A stretch of DNA of 43,920 nt from a virus, in the IMG/VR virus record IMGVR_UViG_3300042502_001250, positions 1 through 43,920 of that record, one strand, 5' to 3'. The stretch's first letter is position 1. Each line of letters starts with the position of its first letter. The position numbers and the translations under genes were made by a program. Below the pieces are notes generated by a model. The model was not told the origin of the DNA and did not search any database. It saw only the letters and a program-made list of their open reading frames with translations. Shown in pieces: positions 19,040 to 25,541 of this stretch.

Positions 19040-19165
19040 TTATTTTTTTTTCTTTTTAAGAATTCTTGTAAGAACATCAGCTCTTGTAATTTTATTTTTA
19101 GGAGGTGCTACTGCAGCTAATTTAGCATTTTTAGTAGTACTTTTTGATGTGTTACTTTTTTTCAT
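19040..19165 (-). CDS. Tiny Lys-rich basic protein (41 aa)
   Basis: The chosen start at 19165 (MKKSNTSKSTTKNAK) lies one base after the stop of the upstream basic gene; a longer frame to 19231 would overlap that gene's conserved coding sequence. The protein ends in RILKKKKK and contains KITRADVLTRIL, a possible short helix. It is part of the run of small basic genes at 19.0-21.4 kb. Nucleic-acid binding is plausible from charge only. Confidence 0.5.
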   Translation of the reverse strand: MKKSNTSKSTTKNAKLAAVAPPKNKITRADVLTRILKKKKK

Positions 19166-19166
19166 T

Positions 19167-19361
19167 TTATCCTCTTTTAATATTTTTCCACATTGCAGCG
19201 GCAGCAATTCTTTTACCTTTTTCACCACCACCTGCAGCAGCAGCTACATCAGCAAAACTTTTACCTTTCTTACCAATATCTTTTCCAGCTCTTGCTTTTT
19301 TAGCAACTGATGACTTTTCTTTTTTTGTTAGTCCAGCTGAAGGTTTCTTTTTAGTTGCCAT
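19167..19361 (-). CDS. Small basic KARAGKDIGKKGKSF-type protein (64 aa)
   Basis: The core GLTKKEKSSVAKKARAGKDI, then GKKGKSFADVA and EKGKRIAAAAMWKNI, matches a short family I recall from bacteria and phages, with AKAGKDIGKKGKGF and AAAAMWKN hallmarks. The start at 19361 (MATKKK) follows the TAG stop of the upstream gene by two bases; the longer frame to 19394 overlaps that gene and is not preferred. Function unknown. The composition suits a DNA-binding or packaged basic protein. Confidence 0.6.
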   Translation of the reverse strand: MATKKKPSAGLTKKEKSSVAKKARAGKDIGKKGKSFADVAAAAGGGEKGKRIAAAAMWKNIKRG

Positions 19362-19363
19362 GA

Positions 19364-19591
19364 CTATCCTCCGTATAAAGGTCTTTGACCACATTTACCA
19401 TTAGACAATCTTGCTAATCCAGGAGGGCATCCAGTTTTTACTGCTTCTACCATACTTGGTTTAGCTCCACCTTCTTTCATTTGTATTGGATTAGTAGTAG
19501 CATTATATCCAGGCATACCAACAATAGTTTGTCCACCATTTTTCATTTTTTTCATGGCACCACCACATTTAGCGCAACCTAACTTTTTCAT
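19364..19591 (-). CDS. Small Cys/Gly-rich basic protein (75 aa)
   Basis: It contains CAKCGGAMKKMKNGG at residues 6-20, a second M-K-E-G-G at 38-42, and CPPGLARLSNGKC near the end. Two Cys pairs could bind a metal. The two M-K-x-G-G motifs link it with the neighbouring basic proteins and with the HELIH protein at the left edge. It ends in a TAG stop, one of several showing that TAG is not reassigned. Function unknown. Confidence 0.55.
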   Translation of the reverse strand: MKKLGCAKCGGAMKKMKNGGQTIVGMPGYNATTNPIQMKEGGAKPSMVEAVKTGCPPGLARLSNGKCGQRPLYGG

Positions 19592-19593
19592 AA

Positions 19594-19938
19594 TTATTTC
19601 TTTTTAGATTTTACACTACCACCTCTTTTTTGAGTTTTTAATTTATTCTCAAGACCTTTTGTAAATTTTGCGGCAGGTGTATTCTGTTCTGCTTTAGCAG
19701 CTTCTTTAGCAGCAGCTTTTTCTGCAGAACTTTTTGATGCATCTTTAAATACCTTATTACCTAAAGCAGTTAAACCTGCAGTAAGAATTCTTCCAGCCCA
19801 TTTTGCACCACCACAATATACACAACCACCACCTGCACCTGCCCCACCAGCAGGACAATATCCAGGTGGACATTTTTTTGCACCACCTTCTTTCATTTTT
19901 GCAACTGACTTAACAGTTTTTTTATTTGTTGTTTTCAT
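19594..19938 (-). CDS. Small Gly/Lys/Cys-rich protein (114 aa)
   Basis: The start has M-K-E-G-G (15-19), then CPPGYCPAGGAGAGGG and CVYCGG, a glycine-rich stretch with four Cys. The rest is an Ala/Lys-rich helical tail (KSSAEKAAAKEAAKAEQ) ending in KRGGSVKSKKK. The Gly-Ala stretch WAGRILTAGLTALG could be weakly membrane-active, but it is short. It lies in the basic small-protein cluster. Function unknown. Confidence 0.55.
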   Translation of the reverse strand: MKTTNKKTVKSVAKMKEGGAKKCPPGYCPAGGAGAGGGCVYCGGAKWAGRILTAGLTALGNKVFKDASKSSAEKAAAKEAAKAEQNTPAAKFTKGLENKLKTQKRGGSVKSKKK

Positions 19939-19948
19939 AATATATAAA

Positions 19949-20230
19949 TTAACAGTTCCATTTTCTTAAAGACTTATTAATCCTTGAATCAGGATCATTA
20001 GCTGTCTTAGAGCTTGTTAGTTTTTTCTTCATCCCACTCATCCTAGCACAAAAAGATTTTCTTCTTTTAGCAGACTTACTATCTGGATCAAGTTTAGAAG
20101 GTTTTGTAGTTACAGCTGTCTTAAGTTTACTACCAGGATTAGCTGCTCTATAACTTGCCACTCCTTTAGCATTAAGACCTCCTTCTGGATTCTTACCTTC
20201 TTTTCTTTGCCATGCTGGAGACTTTGCCAT
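19949..20230 (-). CDS. DUF6321-like basic protein (93 aa)
   Basis: The sequence MAKSPAWQRKEGKNPEGGLN, AKGVASYRAANPGSKL, KRRKSFCARMSGMKKKL and the terminal LRKWNC match a widespread small phage and giant-virus family (DUF6321, from memory). The hallmark order is complete, so it is probably a real, full-length member. Its start lies inside the upstream 87-aa gene, overlapping by 38 nt in another frame. The function is not established; strong basic charge suggests nucleic-acid contact. Confidence 0.7.
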   Translation of the reverse strand: MAKSPAWQRKEGKNPEGGLNAKGVASYRAANPGSKLKTAVTTKPSKLDPDSKSAKRRKSFCARMSGMKKKLTSSKTANDPDSRINKSLRKWNC

Positions 20231-20456
20231 CTTTTTTCTTTTTAGGATATGGATTTTCTTTATGCCATTTTTTAGTTGCTGCTACTCCTTGCTTTACAGT
20301 TTTTGCTCCTGCTTTCTTGGTAAGATTAATTGTATCCCAAATTCCTTTATCTTTTGTAGGATGATTAACCATTATATCACCAGGTTTACCTTCACCAATT
20401 TTATTGGTCTTTTTGTAAATCTTGTGCTTTTCACCACCGGCAGTTACTCTTGCCAT
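20193..20456 (-). CDS. Small basic protein with KKWHKENPY motif (87 aa)
   Basis: It contains GDIMVNHPTKDKGIWDTINL and a C-terminal KQGVAATKKWHKENPYPKKK, and ends in SSMAKKRR. The last 12 codons overlap the start of the DUF6321-like gene in a different frame, and both frames encode basic residues there. No named family is recalled with confidence. It is part of the same co-directional cluster of basic proteins. Confidence 0.55.
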   Translation of the reverse strand: MARVTAGGEKHKIYKKTNKIGEGKPGDIMVNHPTKDKGIWDTINLTKKAGAKTVKQGVAATKKWHKENPYPKKKKDGKVSSMAKKRR

Positions 20457-20458
20457 AA

Positions 20459-20683
20459 TTACTTACTAAAGTTTTTTAAAACATTCATTTGTTCTTTAGC
20501 AAGATTTTGTATATCTCTCATTCTTTTAGCATCCTTTCTAATATCATCTGCTCTTTTTAATGTATTCAAGTCAGATTCAATTTCCCATTTTCTCATTTCT
20601 GCCTTTGCTGATTGAGAAACTTTAATTGGTGCTGATGTTTTACTAACACTTGCTTTTTTAGTAGTTGATTTTTTTATTGCCAT
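20459..20683 (-). CDS. Small helical basic protein (74 aa)
   Basis: A Lys/Thr/Ser-rich N-terminus of about 25 residues is followed by a long predicted helix: EMRKWEIESDLNTLKRADDI then RKDAKRMRDIQNLAKEQMNV. It starts two bases after the stop of the DUF5872-like gene and ends two bases before the next gene. Function unknown. Confidence 0.6.
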   Translation of the reverse strand: MAIKKSTTKKASVSKTSAPIKVSQSAKAEMRKWEIESDLNTLKRADDIRKDAKRMRDIQNLAKEQMNVLKNFSK

Positions 20684-20685
20684 AA

Positions 20686-21024
20686 CTATGCTTTTTTAAC
20701 TCTTCTTCCCATACCTACTCTAGACTTCTCAGCTTTCTTAGCAGCTAGTTTAGAAGGAGTTAGTTCATACTTTGTTTTAGGAGTATCCTTTGATACTCTT
20801 TTTGTAGGCCGGCAGTATTCATTTTTACCACCGGCACCACAAGGTTTTCCTGATTTAGTATCTTGCCACTTTTCTGCTTGCCATCTTTTGAGGTTTGAAC
20901 CCTCTTTAGTTTTTCTCACAGTACCTGATCCTTTCCTACATTTTGCAATAGCTTGAGAAGCCCTTGCTGAAGGAAACACAGCATACTGTGCTTTTACTCT
21001 ATGATAACATGCATCTTTTGGCAT
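20686..21024 (-). CDS. DUF5872-like small basic protein (112 aa)
   Basis: MPKDACYHRVKAQYAVFPSA followed by RASQAIAKCRKGSG closely matches the hallmark DACYHKVK...PSAYASGAL-x-KCRK of a small family I recall from phages and giant viruses (DUF5872). GAGGKNEYCRPTKRVSKDTPK in the second half is also typical. Two conserved Cys sit in the hallmark. The start overlaps the upstream stop as TAATG. Function unknown; basic charge and association with the DUF6321-like protein suggest DNA-associated packaging or core roles. Confidence 0.7.
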   Translation of the reverse strand: MPKDACYHRVKAQYAVFPSARASQAIAKCRKGSGTVRKTKEGSNLKRWQAEKWQDTKSGKPCGAGGKNEYCRPTKRVSKDTPKTKYELTPSKLAAKKAEKSRVGMGRRVKKA

Positions 21025-21425
21025 TATCCTTTTTTAGGTTTAGCTACTGATTTGTTAGTACCACCAGTTTTACCTTTTGCTTTAGTAGAAGCTTTAATTT
21101 TTGAATTAACACCAGATTTAACACCTTTAGATCCAGGAGTTTTATCTGCTACTAATTTAGCATTAGTATTAACCATACCACCTGTTTTAAACCTAGGATT
21201 TCCTGTAAGTTTATTAGATCCTATAGGAGGTGTATTAGGTTCAGAACTTTGTTCCATAGGTGTAGAATTAGATTTAGTTGTTGGTCCGCCTACACCATAC
21301 TTTTTCTTTTTAATAGCACCACCTATTCTATACTTAGAAGCCTGCTTAGTTGTCTTGTCATCAACAGGACGTAGTTGTGAATTAGCAGCACCACCATTAT
21401 TATACTTTTTCATTTTAGTTGCCAT
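21024..21425 (-). CDS. Repeat-bearing Gly-Gly motif protein (133 aa)
   Basis: This very basic, low-complexity protein has four aromatic-x-x-Gly-Gly motifs: YNNGG (8-12), YRIGG (32-36), YGVGG (43-47) and FKTGG (79-83). The rest is Lys/Ser/Thr-rich and probably disordered. It is the first gene of the basic cluster, following the conserved 340-aa gene. It overlaps the DUF5872-like gene by one base (TAATG). The motif spacing is irregular, so it looks like a set of short linear motifs rather than a folded repeat. Confidence 0.6.
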   Translation of the reverse strand: MATKMKKYNNGGAANSQLRPVDDKTTKQASKYRIGGAIKKKKYGVGGPTTKSNSTPMEQSSEPNTPPIGSNKLTGNPRFKTGGMVNTNAKLVADKTPGSKGVKSGVNSKIKASTKAKGKTGGTNKSVAKPKKG

Positions 21426-21437
21426 TTTATTTTTAAT

Positions 21438-22460
21438 TTAAGTGTTCCAATATTTCTCACAAGCTTGGTTAAGATCCTTTAAAAGATCCTCATGTAAAGG
21501 ATTTTTTAAGTGTTCTATAACATCAGATACATTTCTACCTAGTAAGCTATTTGACTTAGCATGGTAGATATATCCATCAGGCTTATTAATAATATACTTA
21601 AAAAAACTGGAATCACGTACAATTGATTTAATTTTTAGTGTTTCCATATCTAAATTAACTGCATCAATAAATGTTTTTGCTGCTCTTTCTTTGTTAGATT
21701 CAGCACCATCTCCTGAAATATATCTATCCATATTTTCATAGATAACATCCAATGGTGTTGATTTTCTATACTGTGTAGAGTTTGCATCAACTACTTTAGC
21801 AATGTAAAATAATTTAGTACTGTTTTTATCATATAATTTTTGTAATTCTGAGTAAGCTTTGTTTCTGATTTTTTTGTATTCAGTTCTTACCATTACAGTT
21901 TCTTCTTCTTTATCTAAATAAAATTTAGGTGGAACAGCTTTAGATCTTGCATCATCATAACTTTTTGATATCATTGCAAATCCTCCTGCTTCAATAGCAT
22001 GAAGTTTAATTCTATCAAATGGTTTAAGAGGATCAAGATATACTGGTTCATTACCACATGACATTTCTATTTTATTCCAAAATTCTGAATTGTCAGGTTT
22101 AAGTAATTTTACTTTGTTCCAAAAATCTTTATCATCAACATCAATAATATTTGCAGCTAACTCTTTTTCTAATTCAGCAATTGAAGTTCTAATTTCTCTT
22201 ATTCTTGCTTCTTTAAGTTCTGGATCTAAAAGTTTAATTTCAGGAGCAAATTCATTTAATCCTGTGATATATCTTATGACACCATTATTCTCTAAACAAG
22301 CAAGTTGCTCATTATGAGTTACTCCGTCAAAAAGACTCATACCATATTCTTCTAACCCCATGTTAGTAGCTTGTTTGTCAAAGTAAGGTCTAACAGCAAT
22401 TGATGTTTTTTTGATGCTGCCTACTCCTACTTCAACCATTGTAAAATCTGTTGTTTCCAT
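21438..22460 (-). CDS. Conserved capsid-adjacent protein of unknown function (340 aa)
   Basis: A mainly helical protein with an acidic coiled-coil segment near residues 80-100 (KEARIREIRTSIAELEKELA) and a beta-rich start (MVEVGVGSIKKTSIAVRPYF). No known motif is visible. It follows the major capsid gene and its terminator, with two AACCAACAAA motifs in the short leader. Its place suggests a virion or assembly protein. I cannot name it. Confidence 0.6.
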   Translation of the reverse strand: METTDFTMVEVGVGSIKKTSIAVRPYFDKQATNMGLEEYGMSLFDGVTHNEQLACLENNGVIRYITGLNEFAPEIKLLDPELKEARIREIRTSIAELEKELAANIIDVDDKDFWNKVKLLKPDNSEFWNKIEMSCGNEPVYLDPLKPFDRIKLHAIEAGGFAMISKSYDDARSKAVPPKFYLDKEEETVMVRTEYKKIRNKAYSELQKLYDKNSTKLFYIAKVVDANSTQYRKSTPLDVIYENMDRYISGDGAESNKERAAKTFIDAVNLDMETLKIKSIVRDSSFFKYIINKPDGYIYHAKSNSLLGRNVSDVIEHLKNPLHEDLLKDLNQACEKYWNT

Positions 22461-22484
22461 TTTGTTGGTTTTTATTTGTTGGTT
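22461..22484 (-). promoter_or_regulatory. Duplicated AACCAACAAA leader motif
   Basis: Two identical minus-strand copies of AACCAACAAA (22484-22475 and 22470-22461) lie directly before the ATG at 22460, four bases apart. They follow the major capsid terminator. Confidence 0.45.
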
Positions 22485-22495
22485 ATTAAATCTTA

Positions 22496-22530
22496 AGTAA
22501 AAAGGGAGGAGTTACCCCCTCCCTGTTTTT
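22496..22530 (-). terminator. Intrinsic terminator after the major capsid gene
   Basis: Minus-strand GGGAGG (22523-22518) and CCTCCC (22509-22504) form a perfect GC stem with an 8-nt loop, followed by TTTTTACTT. It lies about 20 nt after the major capsid stop codon. Attenuation here would separate capsid from downstream expression. Confidence 0.85.
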
Positions 22531-22543
22531 TATATAGAGTAGA

Positions 22544-24163
22544 TTAGAATGATCCTCCTGTAACAGGGTTTCTCATAACAATCTTAAGGACTTTAGTTGG
22601 ATCCTTAACCCAGATAGCTGGCATGGTTTGAGACATCATAACTCGGTACCCATTGAATTGTCCAGAAGACTGGAATCCTTGTGTACGTCCCATGTAGTCC
22701 ATAGTACCATTTTGATACCACCATTTCAATTGATTATCCCAAGACAATTTCAACAAGAAGATGTTGTCATTTGTATTGTCAGTGATATCAAAAATAATGA
22801 ATGAGTAAGAAGATAATGGGAAACCATCAATGATTGGGTTCTCAATATCATTTGTATGGATGTTGTCAAATGCAGGGTTCAATACAAACTTAACATTTGC
22901 CAAGAAAGGAATTACATATGAAGTGTAAGCAAATCCAAAGTTCAAGTCCATACCTTTACCAGTGATTGCACCGATATCAGCAGCCTGAATCAATAGACCA
23001 GAAGCAACAGCTTCTCTTTTGATAGCTTCATTTACCATTCTCATTCCACCCATACCTGTTTGTACAACTAAGCTACGTTTTGGATCTGGACCTTGGAATT
23101 CAACTTTACCATTGAAGAAGTTGTAGATCTCTCCACGGAATAAATCCAATGTAAAGTTATTTTTGTTGTATACTCTTTTGAATGAGTTATCTAACTGTCT
23201 CCAAAGACCCACAGATAATCTAATATCATCTGGACCATCTTGACGTACTCTACCTCCTTGTCCCCACATTAAATAAGTCTCAATGTCAGTTGCAATTTTA
23301 GAAAGGTGAGCTGCTTCCATTTGAGTTAAGAAAGTTCTTGATAAATCACCATTATCAAATGCTCTTTTAACTTTGTCTTTACCCATTACCTTAATCATAT
23401 CTTCTAATGAAGCTACAGAAGGATCTTGAATAGACTTGTCAAATGTTCTCCAGATCTCAGTTACAGGAACTGTACCATCTGCATTCATTCCACCTTTAAT
23501 CATCAAGTCAGCACGAGATGAGATAGAATAGTGAACATGAGCTTCAGCACCACCAACAAAGTTGTAGAACTCACGGAATGAAGTTCTTGTTGTGATGTCA
23601 GAAAATCTTTCACCATATTCTCCTCTAGCAGAACCTTTACGGAAAACTTTAGTACCATTAGTTAAGTACTTGTTATCCAAATATTTGAAGTTATCATTGT
23701 TTACCAATTGAACTGTGTAAACATAACCATCACCTAATGGAAGAATATCTTCATCTGTAATGTACATCTCAACTCCGTTGTATTTGTCATAAGTGATGAT
23801 ATCACCATGTCCAAATTCACGTCTGTTAAGTTTAATTCTAAATGTAGAACCATCAGTACCTTTGAATGCAGTGTTTGGCTCAATGTCTTCAACAATGTAA
23901 GGAAGATCAATAGAGACAGGAGTCTGCCATCTATACTCTCCACGAGCATTATCTACTTGAATTACATTTTTGCCACCAAAGCTTGACATTTGGTAAAGAG
24001 GCATTTCTACTTTTTGAGCCATAGCCCAAAGGTCTACTGGACCTAAATCCATAGGCTCAGCATCCTTCAGCATGTTCACCAAGTGGTAAGAATCCACATG
24101 AGAACTTGCTTGATAAGCGGTATCCCGGAGGAATATCCCATTGTTTAAAACTGGAGTTGCCAT
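22544..24163 (-). CDS. Major capsid protein, crAss-like HK97-fold (539 aa)
   Basis: Position (after portal and scaffold-like genes), length and recalled sequence features support a crAss-like major capsid protein: MDLGPVDLWAMAQKVEMPLY near the start, IVEDIEPNTAFKGTDGSTFRI in the middle, and the HVHYSISSRADLMIKGG and YLMWGQGGR segments. The fold is inferred, not demonstrated. Arginine codon CGT appears repeatedly (for example around 22685, 23075, 23575 and 23820), in contrast to the AGA-rich neighbours, consistent with high expression. No prohead protease is recognisable beside it. Confidence 0.85.
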   Translation of the reverse strand: MATPVLNNGIFLRDTAYQASSHVDSYHLVNMLKDAEPMDLGPVDLWAMAQKVEMPLYQMSSFGGKNVIQVDNARGEYRWQTPVSIDLPYIVEDIEPNTAFKGTDGSTFRIKLNRREFGHGDIITYDKYNGVEMYITDEDILPLGDGYVYTVQLVNNDNFKYLDNKYLTNGTKVFRKGSARGEYGERFSDITTRTSFREFYNFVGGAEAHVHYSISSRADLMIKGGMNADGTVPVTEIWRTFDKSIQDPSVASLEDMIKVMGKDKVKRAFDNGDLSRTFLTQMEAAHLSKIATDIETYLMWGQGGRVRQDGPDDIRLSVGLWRQLDNSFKRVYNKNNFTLDLFRGEIYNFFNGKVEFQGPDPKRSLVVQTGMGGMRMVNEAIKREAVASGLLIQAADIGAITGKGMDLNFGFAYTSYVIPFLANVKFVLNPAFDNIHTNDIENPIIDGFPLSSYSFIIFDITDNTNDNIFLLKLSWDNQLKWWYQNGTMDYMGRTQGFQSSGQFNGYRVMMSQTMPAIWVKDPTKVLKIVMRNPVTGGSF

Positions 24164-24191
24164 TTTTTATTTGTTTTTAAATTGTTACTAA

Positions 24192-25451
24192 TTAAAACCG
24201 TTTAAACATATTGTTTTGACGGCTGATTGTTCTTGTTGCTTTAGAATAAGGCTTTGGCCTTTCTTCTTGTTCAACACCATTTGAAGAAGTATTTTTTCTA
24301 CTTTCTTCAGTTTTTAATTGCCTTACTGTTTTTTCTACAGCTTGTCTACTACCTTGATCTTTGATTTTAGATCTGTATCCATCTGGATCAGAAAGTAACC
24401 AAAGAGCTTCAGCAATAAGATCATGTCTTGGCTCTACAAACTGATACTTCTCTAACAAGTGTCCAAGTAAGTTTGTAGGTCTACCTGAAATAGAAGGATA
24501 ATTAGGTTGCACTAATCCAGAGTATAATGCACTTTGAACTTTTCTATCTAGTCTAACACCACCTAATTCACCAACTGAAAGTGTATTATAAACATTATCT
24601 TGATAAGCTCTAGCTTGTTCAGCTTGTTGTTGTTTTTTATACTCTTGTTCTGCAAGTTGTCTATTCACTATACTCTCTTGCATTTTATCTAACTTTGGTT
24701 TAAACTGTTGAGCCTTTTGTTGTAGTCTACCTAGTTGGTTCCAGTCTTCAATTTCTTCTTCAATTTCTTCTGGAGTTCCAAAGTTAGTTGCGTATAAATA
24801 CTGTCTTGCTATTTCAGCTTGATCATACTCATTAGAGGGATCTAATTCTCTCATCTCTTCTACCTGTGCAAGAGTTCTAAATAGACCTTTAAGGTCTTGT
24901 CCTCCATCAGCTACATATTTTGCAGCATATTGTAGTTCTTCAGGAAGTGATTGGAAAAATTCTCTTGGAGTATTCTCTCTAATTCTTGCTTCTCTATCTT
25001 GGAAGTTAGCTTCAAATAACTCTCTGAAATCTTTAGTAGTATATTCTTCTAAAGGTTTCTCATCATCAAAAGGCATTAGAGTTCCTTCCTCAATCATTTT
25101 ACTTGCAAGTTCAGCAAGACCAGATTTATCAACCTTTGGTCTTCCTTTATTACCAGCTTCTTCTTCTTGAGAGATAAGTTCATTAAGTTCATTAATGGTC
25201 TCTTCTACTTCAATCTTCTTTTCTGCAGCTTCCTGTTTTTCTTCAGCAGTTGTTGCAGGATTATCAAAGAACGTCATATCTGTTTTCTCCGCAGTAAAAA
25301 CAGATTTTTTTTCTGGTTCTTTTTGATCATCTGGTAACATGATGTTTTCAGCACCAGGTACACCAAAAAGAGAATCAATATCTACATCTACTTGTTCTAC
25401 CGTTGTAGAATCTTGCACCTGATCATCAGGTTTGTTGTTGGTTGTTTCCAT
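24192..25451 (-). CDS. Acidic scaffold-like protein (419 aa)
   Basis: It is strongly acidic and Glu/Gln-rich with long helical stretches (residues ~70-100 and ~225-285) and few hydrophobic core segments. The first 60 residues look disordered. It lies between portal and major capsid genes, the classical position of a scaffolding protein. A scaffold is therefore the best guess; a capsid-internal cargo protein is the alternative. The leader has an AACCAACAA motif and a GTATATTA element. Confidence 0.6.
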   Translation of the reverse strand: METTNNKPDDQVQDSTTVEQVDVDIDSLFGVPGAENIMLPDDQKEPEKKSVFTAEKTDMTFFDNPATTAEEKQEAAEKKIEVEETINELNELISQEEEAGNKGRPKVDKSGLAELASKMIEEGTLMPFDDEKPLEEYTTKDFRELFEANFQDREARIRENTPREFFQSLPEELQYAAKYVADGGQDLKGLFRTLAQVEEMRELDPSNEYDQAEIARQYLYATNFGTPEEIEEEIEDWNQLGRLQQKAQQFKPKLDKMQESIVNRQLAEQEYKKQQQAEQARAYQDNVYNTLSVGELGGVRLDRKVQSALYSGLVQPNYPSISGRPTNLLGHLLEKYQFVEPRHDLIAEALWLLSDPDGYRSKIKDQGSRQAVEKTVRQLKTEESRKNTSSNGVEQEERPKPYSKATRTISRQNNMFKRF

Positions 25452-25452
25452 G

Positions 25453-25490
25453 TTGTTGGTTTTATGTTATACTTTAATATACAAAATAAA
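25453..25490 (-). promoter_or_regulatory. Variant late element plus AACCAACAA leader
   Basis: Minus-strand TTTTGTATATTAAAGTATAA (core 25482-25473) is followed by AAAACCAACAAC just before the ATG at 25451. The core differs from the GTATATTATA form at its 3' end. A preceding run of nine T on the minus strand (about 25517-25509) may end the portal transcript, but no strong stem precedes it. Confidence 0.4.
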
Positions 25491-25541
25491 CTTGGAAAAT
25501 TTAAAAGCTAAAAAAAAATTTTTTGCACTATATAGCTAAAC

